Below are positions 1 through 8,034 of a stretch of 64,000 nt of DNA, in pieces (the stretch's first letter is position 1; each line of letters starts with the position of its first letter). The notes beneath the pieces were generated by a model. It did not search any database and was not told the origin of the DNA. It was given only the letters and a program-made list of their open reading frames with translations. The translations under genes were made by a program, and so were the position numbers. This DNA comes from DASSFG01 sp035547915 (lineage in GTDB: Bacteria > Planctomycetota > Planctomycetia > Pirellulales > JAICIG01): positions 248,001 to 312,000 of the forward strand of contig DASZTS010000023.1 of assembly GCA_035547915.1 (NCBI GenBank), in the 5' to 3' direction.

Positions 1-204
1 GCTGAGAAGCGGAAGGAGTATTTCAGCGCGGGTGTGGATCTGGTTTGGGAGGTGGATCCCGCACGCCGGTGCGTGGCCGTGTACCGGTCGGTGAATGACT
101 TTGACACGTTGACCGAAAGCGATCGGATCGACGGTGCTGCCATCCTGCCCGGATTCGAATTACCGTTGGCGGAAGTCTTCGCCGAGCTTGATCGCCGTCG
201 ATGA
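1..204 (+). CDS. Uma2 family (DUF820) endonuclease-like protein, C-terminal fragment
   Basis: The window opens inside this gene, so only the last 67 codons are present. The visible part has the C-terminal pattern of the Uma2/DUF820 family: K-R-x-E-Y-F-x-A-G-V near the start, then V-W-E-V-D-P, a V-Y-R-S strand, and a closing L-P-G-F-E-L-P-L-x-E-V-F segment. The family has a PD-(D/E)XK nuclease-like fold and is expanded in cyanobacteria and planctomycetes, but its biological role is not established. The catalytic half lies outside the window and cannot be checked. The stop codon overlaps the start of the next gene in an ATGA arrangement, so the two are probably translationally coupled. Confidence 0.8.
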   Translation, partial: AEKRKEYFSAGVDLVWEVDPARRCVAVYRSVNDFDTLTESDRIDGAAILPGFELPLAEVFAELDRRR

Positions 205-1022
205 AACCCGCCATCAGCCAGGTCTGTTCGCTCAATTCTCCGTTCGAGAAGGACATCGAAGATTACGCCGCCGGCGCTTGTCGAGCGGTCGAGATCTGGC
301 TGGGAAAACTGGAAACGTATCTCGAGGGACATGGCGTCGACGACGTGCGGCGATTGCTCGACGAACAAGAGATGGCCGCCCCGGTAGCCACTTTTCAGGG
401 TGGTCTGCTCGCCAGCCAGGGCGACGCACGACGCGAGCATTGGGAGCACTTCTCACGGCGACTGGCGCTGCTGCGTGAGCTGGGCATCGGCACGCTGGTG
501 TTGGCGTGCGACGTGATGGGACCGCTCGGACAACAGGACGTGGAGCGAGTGCAGGCATCGCTCACTCAGGCGGCAATCCGCGCGGGCGAACAGCAGATCC
601 GTCTCGCGCTCGAGTTTCAATCGTCGGCCACCTTCGGCAACAACCTGCAAACGGCCGCCGCGCTGGTCAGCGAGACGGGCTCGCCGCACCTCGGGCTCTG
701 CTTCGACATCTTTCATTACTACGCCGGCCCTAGCAAGGCCGAAGATCTCGCCTATCTGACGCGCGAGAATCTGTTTCACGTACAGCTTTCGGACGTCGCC
801 GGCACGCCGCGCGAGTTCGTCAGCGACGCCGATCGCATTCTTCCCGGCGATGGCGATTTTCAATTCCGGCCGATTCTCGACGCCCTGCGGGCGATCGGTT
901 ACGAAGGCTACGTCTCCGTCGAGCTGATGAACCCGCAGATCTGGCAGGTTCCCTCTCGACAATTCGGCGAGATCGCCATGACCGCCCTGCGGACCCTGCT
1001 GGGCCAGGCCAGCATGGGCTGA
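201..1022 (+). CDS. Sugar phosphate isomerase/epimerase family protein (AP endonuclease 2-like TIM barrel)
   Basis: This 273-residue protein has the size and motif pattern of the xylose isomerase-like TIM barrel family (sugar phosphate isomerases/epimerases, AP endonuclease 2 family). Likely metal ligands are the Glu in L-A-L-E-F, the Asp and His in C-F-D-I-F-H, the His in F-H-V-Q-L-S-D and the Glu in V-S-V-E-L. These follow the usual E-D-H-E spacing around the barrel. The G-D-G-D-F stretch before the last strands is also typical. The substrate cannot be read from the sequence. The ATG sits in a 4-base overlap with the upstream Uma2 fragment, which supports this start. No signal peptide is seen, so it is probably cytoplasmic. 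Confidence 0.85.
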   Translation: MKPAISQVCSLNSPFEKDIEDYAAGACRAVEIWLGKLETYLEGHGVDDVRRLLDEQEMAAPVATFQGGLLASQGDARREHWEHFSRRLALLRELGIGTLVLACDVMGPLGQQDVERVQASLTQAAIRAGEQQIRLALEFQSSATFGNNLQTAAALVSETGSPHLGLCFDIFHYYAGPSKAEDLAYLTRENLFHVQLSDVAGTPREFVSDADRILPGDGDFQFRPILDALRAIGYEGYVSVELMNPQIWQVPSRQFGEIAMTALRTLLGQASMG

Positions 1023-1119
1023 GCGCCGCCGTGGCCAGAAACCGCCTCACCGCTTGTAACAAACCGCGCGGACGCCGCGTCATAATGGTGGCAGGCGCGG
1101 GCGGCGAAAGGTGTGGTGC

Positions 1120-1668
1120 ATGGCGCCGGATGACGGAAATAGCCGACGGGAATGGGTGCTGACGGCCCTCGATACCTACGAGTGTCGCCTGCTGCGCTAT
1201 GCGCAGCGGCTCACCGGCGGCGACGTGAATCTGGCCCGCGACGTCGTGCAACACGCCTTCTTGCAACTCTGCCGCCAGGCGCCACGCGAACTGAACGGAC
1301 GGCTGGCCTCGTGGTTGTACGCCGTTTGCCGCAACCGTGCGATCGACCTCAAGCGCCGCACCTGCCGGCTCGAGGCGTTCGCCTGCGGCGCCGAACGTGA
1401 CGCGCCGGGCCGCGAGCTCGACCCGGCAGACCTTTTGGAGACGCTCGACGCCGGTGAGTTGGTGCGGCGGGCGATCGGCACGTTGCCCGAGCGGCAGCAA
1501 GAGGTGGTGAATCTCTGGTCCGAGGGTTTTGCGTACCGCGAGATCAGCCAGATCACCGGGGCTACGGAGAATTATGTAAGGGTGATGGTCCACCGCGCGT
1601 TTCAGACGCTGCGCGAGCACCCGCTGTTGAGGCGGTTGATCACCGAAGAGGCCGACGCGCCGACCTAG
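1120..1668 (+). CDS. RNA polymerase sigma factor, sigma-70 ECF family
   Basis: This is a 182-residue ECF sigma factor. Region 2 spans about residues 20-90 (A-R-D-V-V-Q-H-A-F-L-Q-L, then W-L-Y-A-V-C-R-N-R-A-I-D). Region 4 spans about 120-170 (L-P-E-R-Q-Q-E-V-V-N-L, then a helix-turn-helix with Y-R-E-I-S-Q-I-T-G). It directs RNA polymerase core to a small regulon. A GTG at 1111 is possible, but the purine-rich GAAAGG just upstream is better placed for the ATG at 1120. The next gene starts 38 bases after the stop. It encodes a membrane protein with an anti-sigma-like N-terminus, so the pair probably forms a sigma/anti-sigma signalling unit (inference). Confidence 0.92.
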   Translation: MAPDDGNSRREWVLTALDTYECRLLRYAQRLTGGDVNLARDVVQHAFLQLCRQAPRELNGRLASWLYAVCRNRAIDLKRRTCRLEAFACGAERDAPGRELDPADLLETLDAGELVRRAIGTLPERQQEVVNLWSEGFAYREISQITGATENYVRVMVHRAFQTLREHPLLRRLITEEADAPT

Positions 1669-1706
1669 CGTCGGCGTTGCCCATTTTTTGCAGAACGAGT
1701 GTTCCA

Positions 1707-4382
1707 ATGAACCGAGAGCCCGATCGCGAGGGATTTTCCTTTGCGGACACGCCCGCTGTTCCTTCTTCGAATGGCGAGCCGCACGACGAGCAGTCGCTCG
1801 ACACGGCCTATGCCCTGGGCGAATTGCATGGCGACCTGCGTGCCGAAGTCGAGGCCCGGGTGCACGAATCGTCGGCCGGCCAGCCAGCGATTGAGGAACT
1901 ATCGCGACTTGGCAAGTTGCTGCGGAAGGTTAGCGAAGAAGGGCCTCTGCCCGATCGTTCGCCCGCGTTGCGCGAGGCGGTGTTGGCGGAGTTGGCCCAT
2001 CCGCGGCCCGAGGTTGTATTGCGCCTACCCGAACGATTCCCGCCGCGCCGCATTTGGCTGCGACTGAGCCTGGCCGCTTCGCTGGCCATCCTTTGCGGCA
2101 CGCTAGCAACATTGAGCAAAACGAAGCAGCTCGAGCGCGCCGTTGCCGATCACGATGCAATTGCCGTGCTGCCTGCCGAGGTGGATAAGTTAGTCGACTT
2201 GGAGGATACGACGACGGAATACGCAGGGGAGCAGGAATGGCAGACTGTGGAGGGTTTCGGCTTGTCGAATGGAATTGCAGACCACGACTTTGCGGAGCTG
2301 CGGCTTGGCGTTTCAGGGCCGGAGGGTACCACCGCGGATGCCGGTGGTCCGATGTTATCGGATGCTTGGGAGGGGATGGACGGTAAGCATGAAGAGACCT
2401 CACGAAGCTTCTTCTCTTTTGCCGCTGGCGGGAAACCGGGGCAAGGGCCATCGAAAGGGGAAGGGAAGAAATTGGGCCTTGGTGGTTACGATCCCGCAAC
2501 GAAAGCGGAGGTCCGACAAGAGTTGAAAGCTCGAATGAGCACTCGGAATACAAAAAGCGATGGACAATCCATCGACGGTGAACAAGCTGCCGAGCAGGGT
2601 GAACACGACGGCCGTGGTAAGAGCGGTGGTGGCCAACGCGCCAACGGTGATCAAAATAGTGCGTATGGATTCGGGGACCTGCTTGTTGGCGGCGAGGGGC
2701 AGCCGGACGATTCGCGGCGAGGGTGGCAAGCCGCCGGGGCAGGTGAGCAGGGCCTCCAAGCCGAATTGAAGGCGGCCAAAGCAGACCTTGAAGAGGTTAA
2801 TAGGCAATATCGCGTTCTCAAGGGGGTTGGCCGTGCAGAGAGTAAACCCGAAACGTCGCTTGAGGAAGTAGAACAAAAGATCGCAGATGCCAAGACGAGG
2901 TTGGCGGCGGCAAGTGCTGCCGCCGGACTCGGCAGGACAGAAGGCGTCCTGCATGCCTACGATTACGCCGAGTCTTACGCCCCGCTCGTTGAGAATTCGT
3001 TTCGCAAGCCGACCGACCAGCCGCTTTCGACGTTCTCCGTCGATGTCGACACGGCCTCGTACACCAATGTGCGACGATTCTTGAGCTCGCGCGCCTTGCC
3101 GCCGGCCGATGCCGTGCGCGTCGAAGAATTGATCAACTATTTTCAGTACGGCTACCCCCAGCCCGACGACGGGACACCGTTTTCCGTCACCACGGACGTA
3201 GCCGATTGCCCATGGAACGCCGAGCGTCGGCTGCTGCGCGTTGGTCTCAAGGGTCGCGATCTGGCGGCCGACCAGCGCCCGGCCAGCAATCTGGTGTTCC
3301 TGCTCGACGTGTCGGGCTCGATGGACGCGCCCAACAAACTGCCGCTCGTCAAAGAAGCGATGTATCTGTTGACCGACAAGCTCACCGAGAACGACCGCGT
3401 GGCGATCGTCGTCTATGCCGGGAACTCGGGTCTGGTGCTACCGCCAACCAATGGACTGAACAAGGGGGCGATCCGTGGCGCCATCGAGCAACTCGTGGCC
3501 AGCGGCTCGACCAACGGTGGGCAGGGATTGCAGATGGCCTACGAGACGGCCCAGTCGCAGTTCATCAAGGGAGGCACGAATCGCGTCATCCTGGCGACCG
3601 ACGGCGACTTCAACGTCGGCATGGTCAACCAGGAGGAGTTGGTGCGGTTCATCGGGGAGAAGGCGAAGGGCGGTGTTTTTCTCAGTGCGCTCGGTTTCGG
3701 TGTGGGCAACCTCAAGGACGGCACGCTCGAAAAGCTGGCCGACAAGGGGAACGGCAACTACGCCTACATCGACACCCTGGGCGAGGCCCGCCGCGTGCTG
3801 GTCGAACAGCTTGCGGGCACGCTGGTGACGATCGCCAAGGACGTCAAGCTACAGATCGAGTTCAATCCGGGGCAGGTGGCCGAGTATCGCCTCATCGGCT
3901 ACGAGAACCGCGTCATGCCGCACCAGGATTTTCACGACGACCGCAAGGATGCCGGCGAGATCGGCGCCGGACATACGGTGACGGCCCTGTACGAGATTGT
4001 GCCCACGGCTCGGGGCGGGCGCTCCGGCGGCGAGCCGCTCAAGTACCAGCGCGCCGACCAGTTGACTCCCGCCGCCGACTCGGATGAGCTGGCCACACTC
4101 AAACTCCGCTACAAGCAACCGGATGGCGACGAGAGCCGGCTGATCGAGCGTGTCGTTGCCGATGTACGCCCACAGCAGGCGGCGGCCAGCAGCGATTTCT
4201 ACTTTGCCGCCGCGGTGGCGCAGTTCGGTCTGCTGTTGCGTGAGTCGCCGTACCGCGGCTCCGCGACGTACAAATCGGTGTTGGCTCTCGCCGAACAAGG
4301 CTTGTCGAACGATCCGAACGGCTATCGCTCGGAATTCCTCCAACTCGTACGGCAGGCGCGCGACATCTCGGGCAAGGAGTAA
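1707..4382 (+). CDS. Membrane-anchored VWA domain protein, YfbK-like (VWA N-terminal + VWA + DUF3520), probable anti-sigma partner
   Basis: A protein of 891 residues. The acidic N-terminal 100 residues contain an A-Y-A-L-G-E-L-x-G segment like zinc-less anti-sigma domains. One membrane segment follows at about 116-138. Next come a long Gly/Glu-rich linker and a short coiled coil (about 345-400). A YfbK-type VWA N-terminal domain includes T-F-S-V-D-V-D-T-A-S-Y. The VWA domain has a complete MIDAS (D-V-S-G-S-M, residues 534-539, and the later T-D-G-D). A C-terminal DUF3520 domain runs from about 713. The ATG at 1707 was preferred to an upstream TTG at 1677. The gene follows the ECF sigma factor by 38 bases and is probably co-transcribed. 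An anti-sigma role is inferred from context and the N-terminus. The VWA part would sit on the far side of the membrane and could bind a metal-dependent ligand. Confidence 0.88.
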   Translation: MNREPDREGFSFADTPAVPSSNGEPHDEQSLDTAYALGELHGDLRAEVEARVHESSAGQPAIEELSRLGKLLRKVSEEGPLPDRSPALREAVLAELAHPRPEVVLRLPERFPPRRIWLRLSLAASLAILCGTLATLSKTKQLERAVADHDAIAVLPAEVDKLVDLEDTTTEYAGEQEWQTVEGFGLSNGIADHDFAELRLGVSGPEGTTADAGGPMLSDAWEGMDGKHEETSRSFFSFAAGGKPGQGPSKGEGKKLGLGGYDPATKAEVRQELKARMSTRNTKSDGQSIDGEQAAEQGEHDGRGKSGGGQRANGDQNSAYGFGDLLVGGEGQPDDSRRGWQAAGAGEQGLQAELKAAKADLEEVNRQYRVLKGVGRAESKPETSLEEVEQKIADAKTRLAAASAAAGLGRTEGVLHAYDYAESYAPLVENSFRKPTDQPLSTFSVDVDTASYTNVRRFLSSRALPPADAVRVEELINYFQYGYPQPDDGTPFSVTTDVADCPWNAERRLLRVGLKGRDLAADQRPASNLVFLLDVSGSMDAPNKLPLVKEAMYLLTDKLTENDRVAIVVYAGNSGLVLPPTNGLNKGAIRGAIEQLVASGSTNGGQGLQMAYETAQSQFIKGGTNRVILATDGDFNVGMVNQEELVRFIGEKAKGGVFLSALGFGVGNLKDGTLEKLADKGNGNYAYIDTLGEARRVLVEQLAGTLVTIAKDVKLQIEFNPGQVAEYRLIGYENRVMPHQDFHDDRKDAGEIGAGHTVTALYEIVPTARGGRSGGEPLKYQRADQLTPAADSDELATLKLRYKQPDGDESRLIERVVADVRPQQAAASSDFYFAAAVAQFGLLLRESPYRGSATYKSVLALAEQGLSNDPNGYRSEFLQLVRQARDISGKE

Positions 4383-5075
4383 GGAATCGTCGCAGGGCGA
4401 CGAACTCCGCCCACGCCTCGCCCGTATCAAAACTGGCCGCCCGCCGTGAAGGGCCTATCTCGACAGCCTGTTCGGCCGGCACAACGTCTTGTGCTAGCAG
4501 GGTTTGTGCTAGCACGATCGTTTCCGTCAGCGGCCAGAAAAATCTGTTGCCCCGCATCGACGCGGGAGCCTTAAATGTAAGAAGTTGCCTGTCGCTTCTG
4601 ACAAAAGAGGCGATGGGCACCTGGACCGGCCTACCTTGCTGCGTAAGATTGCAAGAGGTAGGGCCGTCGGAACGCGCGCGACCGTTTTGTCAATAGGCCG
4701 TTCCGCATCGATAGCCAAGGGAATCGTGGCTCCGAACACGGATGGATTTCGCCCAGTCTTTGGACACGAATAATTCAAAATAGGTAATTTAGAGAGACCC
4801 GATAGACTCCATCCCGTTTGCCTCTGCGCAATCTTTTTCCAAATGGCGCGAGGCGACAAAAAGTTGCCGTTTCAGTGTTAGAATTTGATGGATTTTTCCC
4901 TGGTCCCCGTGGATAATTGTCGGACTTGGGTTCGTGCTGCCTTGATGTTGCCGTGCTTAACCAGCAGGAGGCTGTTCCCACCTCGCCTCTGCGACGCGGC
5001 CCTCTTGGGGAGCATGCAGGATGACCCACATCTGGTCCGGCCCACCCATTGGCTCAGCATGTAGGAGTAGTTGAC
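4383..5075 (+). other. Non-coding interval upstream of the sigma-70 gene
   Basis: About 690 bases between the VWA gene and the sigma-70 gene. Small open frames occur on both strands, but none has a convincing start, codon pattern or recognisable product. The AT-richer stretch around 4780-4890 is the likeliest place for the promoter and leader of the sigma-70 gene. A TAGAAT hexamer at 4879-4884 resembles a -10 box, but no -35 box was found at proper spacing. A tandem palindromic repeat lies at 4489-4514. Confidence 0.5.
4489..4514. repeat. Tandem direct repeat, each copy containing the palindrome TGCTAGCA
   Basis: The 11-base word TTGTGCTAGCA occurs at 4489-4499 and again at 4504-4514, a 15-base period. 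Each copy contains the perfect 8-base palindrome TGCTAGCA. Two phased palindromes in a non-coding region are compatible with a dimeric regulator binding site, but no regulator is known. It lies about 560 bases before the sigma-70 gene. Confidence 0.5.
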
Positions 5076-6638
5076 TTGTACGACGCACTGTTGGACGAAT
5101 TGGAAGACGAAGGGACTCCGAGCCCAGACGATGCTGTCGACCTAGCGGACAAAGAGGACATCGTCGATGACGATGACGATCTGAACGACGAAGTAGCAGA
5201 GGTGGATGTCGATGCGGACGCGGAGATGCAGTCCGACGAGATGCTCTTGCCGGGCGAAGACGGGGAATCCTGGTCGGACGACCCGGTGCGGATGTACCTC
5301 ACGCAGATGGGTGAGATTCCGCTGCTCACGCGCAAGCAGGAGATCGCCCTAGCCAAAGAGATCGAGATCACTCGTGCACGTTTTCGCCGCAAACTGCTGG
5401 AATGCGACTACGTGATTCGCGATGCGGCCAAGGTACTGCGGCGCGTCTATTCGGGAGAACTCCCATTCGACCGCACCGTGCAGGTATCGGTGACCGATCG
5501 GTTGGAGAAGGAACAAATCCTCGGCCGGTTCCCGCATAACCTGCGCACGCTCGATACACTGTTGGACCGCAACCGTCGCGACTTCTATGCGGCTTTCGGC
5601 AAATCGCGCAAGATGCCCGAGCGGCAGCAAGCCTGGCGGCGTCTCGGCCGTCGTCGTTTGCGGGCGGTGCGGCTGATCGAGGAGTTGGGCCTGCGCACGC
5701 AACGCATCGAGTCGAAGATCAAGACCCTGGAAGCGTTCAGCCGCCGAGTCGACGAGTTGCGGCACAAGATCGTGAGCCAGAAGGGGGCCAAGGGACCGTC
5801 GGACGAGCGGGCGGCCTGGATTACAGAATACCGTAATATCCTGCGCGTCACGCAGGAGACACCCAGCAGCCTACGTCGCCGGGTGCAGTATCTGCGGCAG
5901 ATCTACGCGCAATATCAGCGAGCCAAGCGCGGTCTGTCGGAAGGCAATTTGCGATTGGTCGTATCGATCGCCAAGAAGTATCGCAATCGCGGGCTGAGCT
6001 TTCTGGATCTCATTCAGGAAGGGAACGCCGGCCTGATGCGGGCGGTCGACAAGTTCGAATATCGCCGCGGCTTCAAGTTCTGTACCTACGCCACTTGGTG
6101 GATTCGTCAGGCCATCACCCGTGCGGTGGCCGACCAGAGTCGCACCATTCGCATTCCGGTGCACATGGTCGAGACGATGTCGAAGGTCCGCAACGTGTCG
6201 CGGCAACTTCTCCAAGAACTGGGCCGCGAGCCGACGATCGAAGAGACGGCCCGTGCGGCGGGCACGGCCATCGACGAGGCTCGTCGCGTACTGGCCATGA
6301 GCCGATATCCGATCAGCCTGGACCGGCCGGTAGGCAACAGCGAAGATAGCCATTTTGGCGATCTTTTGCCCGACGCTGGGGCCGAAAGTCCGGCCATCGG
6401 CGCGGCGCAAGAGATGCTTCGCGGGCGGATCAACAAGGTCCTCAAGACGCTCAGCTATCGCGAGCGCGAGATCATCAAGCTCCGCTACGGCCTGGGCGAC
6501 GGCTACAGCTACACGCTGGAAGAAGTCGGACACATCTTCAAGGTGACGCGCGAACGCATCCGACAGATCGAGGCCAAGGCCGTCCGTAAGCTACAGCAAC
6601 CCAGCCGCAGTCAAGAGTTGGCTGGTTTTCTCGACTAG
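5076..6638 (+). CDS. RNA polymerase sigma factor, sigma-70 primary/RpoD-like group
   Basis: About 520 residues. A strongly acidic N-terminus resembles region 1.1. Region 1.2 follows (D-P-V-R-M-Y-L-T-Q-M-G). A basic non-conserved region of about 180 residues precedes full regions 2, 3 and 4. Core motifs are visible: L-R-L-V-V-S-I-A-K-K-Y, G-L-S-F-L-D-L-I-Q-E-G-N, F-C-T-Y-A-T-W-W-I-R-Q-A-I and, at the end, T-R-E-R-I-R-Q-I-E-A-K. It recognises -35/-10 promoters as a housekeeping or closely related group 1/2 sigma factor. The TTG at 5076 is chosen because TAGGAG lies 8 bases upstream. A TTG at 5049 would add nine residues but has no Shine-Dalgarno. Whether this is the sole primary sigma or a paralogue cannot be told here. 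A strong terminator follows. Confidence 0.93.
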   Translation: MYDALLDELEDEGTPSPDDAVDLADKEDIVDDDDDLNDEVAEVDVDADAEMQSDEMLLPGEDGESWSDDPVRMYLTQMGEIPLLTRKQEIALAKEIEITRARFRRKLLECDYVIRDAAKVLRRVYSGELPFDRTVQVSVTDRLEKEQILGRFPHNLRTLDTLLDRNRRDFYAAFGKSRKMPERQQAWRRLGRRRLRAVRLIEELGLRTQRIESKIKTLEAFSRRVDELRHKIVSQKGAKGPSDERAAWITEYRNILRVTQETPSSLRRRVQYLRQIYAQYQRAKRGLSEGNLRLVVSIAKKYRNRGLSFLDLIQEGNAGLMRAVDKFEYRRGFKFCTYATWWIRQAITRAVADQSRTIRIPVHMVETMSKVRNVSRQLLQELGREPTIEETARAAGTAIDEARRVLAMSRYPISLDRPVGNSEDSHFGDLLPDAGAESPAIGAAQEMLRGRINKVLKTLSYREREIIKLRYGLGDGYSYTLEEVGHIFKVTRERIRQIEAKAVRKLQQPSRSQELAGFLD

Positions 6639-6669
6639 GGTCTAGGTCGGCGATCCTTTGCTTACTCGG

Positions 6670-6703
6670 GGCCGGGTAGACTTCTATCCGGCCTCTTTTT
6701 TTT
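6670..6703 (+). terminator. Rho-independent terminator of the sigma-70 gene
   Basis: A 9-base-pair stem GGCCGGGTA / TATCCGGCC (one G-U pair) closes a six-base loop. It is followed directly by TC and then eight or nine T residues. It lies 31 bases after the sigma-70 stop codon. The gene beyond it is on the other strand. Confidence 0.9.
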
Positions 6704-6729
6704 GACCAGCGGCTGGCAGCAACCGTTGG

Positions 6730-7863
6730 CTACCGCCGCTGGTAGCTATCAAGGGCGTGGTCGCCGACGAGCTGCCATTCGCCTTTGGCGTCTTTGCGCC
6801 GCGCACCGGGGCCGGCATCGCCACCCGGTTCGGTGGCAAGCGGAGTCAGCTCGGCGGTGTAACGAATCTTGGGAGCGCTGCCGGAGTAACGGGTCCAGTC
6901 GGCCAGCAATCGAACTTGCTTGCGCCGTTCGGGCAACATCAGCCGGTCGCCCTTTTGCAGCACCAGTTCGTGCGCCCCGTTGAAACCAAACCAGGAATAG
7001 CACGCCGTATGGGCCGGAATCCAGTGCCCCTTCCCGTCCTTATCGGACATGAAAAACTCGGCCCAGTTATGGTTGGGCACCCATACCAACCGGGCGGGAA
7101 TTCCCACCGCCCGGCACAGGGCCACGAATACCGCGGCCATCTCCTCGCAGTCGCCGCGGTGGTCATCGAGCGCGGCCGTGACGCTCGTATAATCGCCGAT
7201 CTGCGGCTTGATGTTCTTCGGCACCCACTCGGCGAACGTGCGGGCCTGTTCGAAGGGATGCTTGGGCGTGCCTTCGGTCAACTCGGCGGCGAGCGAGCGC
7301 ACCTGCCGTGAGCGCACCTGGATGCCGGGACTGTCTTGCAAGTACGTCTTGCGCACGTCGGGTGGCACTTGCTGCCGCGCCGGAAACTGATCGGCATGGT
7401 AACCGAAGAACTGCTTGAAGAGTGTCATCCGAAAGTGGGCCGTGGCGCGGATCACCTGGCCGGCGCCGATTTCGGCCGCCGATAACACGAGTTGCCCGGC
7501 ACCCTCGGCCAGCTTGCGCACCTGTGCCTGGCAACCGCTGGTGCCGATCGACGACTCATCGATCTTCTGCTCGGAATGGGCCAGTGGCGCCGCCGTCGTG
7601 CTGACGATGTCGGTGGCCGAACCGGTGCCCTCCATCTCGATGCCGACGGAAACTTCGTAAGGGCGGGGTTCGAGGTAGCCGGTCTCGCCCTCGGGCGGCT
7701 CTTTCCAGATCCAGCGACCGTCGCCCACGACGGGGATGACGCTGAAGGCCGGTGGAACGTTCGACGGCACAACGGGGTGGCGCGCAACGTGGTCGAGCAC
7801 ACTCCACAAGCCGCCGCCACACGAGCCGGCGACGGCCGTTCTGAGAAGATCGCGGCGATTCAT
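6730..7863 (-). CDS. Tat-exported transglutaminase-like domain protein
   Basis: This 377-residue protein begins with a twin-arginine signal (N-R-R-D-L-L-R-T-A, then a Gly/Ala stretch), so it is probably exported folded. The C-terminal half carries a transglutaminase-like core: Cys in R-G-D-C-E-E-M-A, His in P-N-H-N-W-A-E-F-F, then an Asp in S-D-K-D-G-K-G-H-W. This order of Cys, His and Asp is the papain-like catalytic triad of the family. Many bacterial members are proteases or peptide hydrolases rather than cross-linkers, so the reaction is open. The ATG at 7863 is chosen because GGAAGAA precedes it by about 5 bases and the Tat motif starts there. A longer frame to 7917 has no support. Confidence 0.85.
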   Translation of the reverse strand: MNRRDLLRTAVAGSCGGGLWSVLDHVARHPVVPSNVPPAFSVIPVVGDGRWIWKEPPEGETGYLEPRPYEVSVGIEMEGTGSATDIVSTTAAPLAHSEQKIDESSIGTSGCQAQVRKLAEGAGQLVLSAAEIGAGQVIRATAHFRMTLFKQFFGYHADQFPARQQVPPDVRKTYLQDSPGIQVRSRQVRSLAAELTEGTPKHPFEQARTFAEWVPKNIKPQIGDYTSVTAALDDHRGDCEEMAAVFVALCRAVGIPARLVWVPNHNWAEFFMSDKDGKGHWIPAHTACYSWFGFNGAHELVLQKGDRLMLPERRKQVRLLADWTRYSGSAPKIRYTAELTPLATEPGGDAGPGARRKDAKGEWQLVGDHALDSYQRR

Positions 7864-8034
7864 GAGGTTCTTCCTACTCGCGGCTGCCGAACGGGAGGAT
7901 CTGGGGCGACCCAGCACGTTTTATTATGATCTGCCATGATGCCGCGGCAATGGATCGGCCGGACTATTCGACGTTCCGAGTCGCTGCTGCCCGCTCTGAT
8001 CGACCTTGGGATCGCTCGGCAGGTGGATCGTCGT

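Noticed and set aside
4527..4859. Possible small genes in the gap before the sigma-70 gene
   Set aside because: The peptides have no motifs and the starts lack support, so the gap is treated as non-coding.
4864..4884. TTGCCG plus TAGAAT as a promoter of the sigma-70 gene
   Set aside because: The hexamers are only 9 bases apart, far from the usual 16-18.
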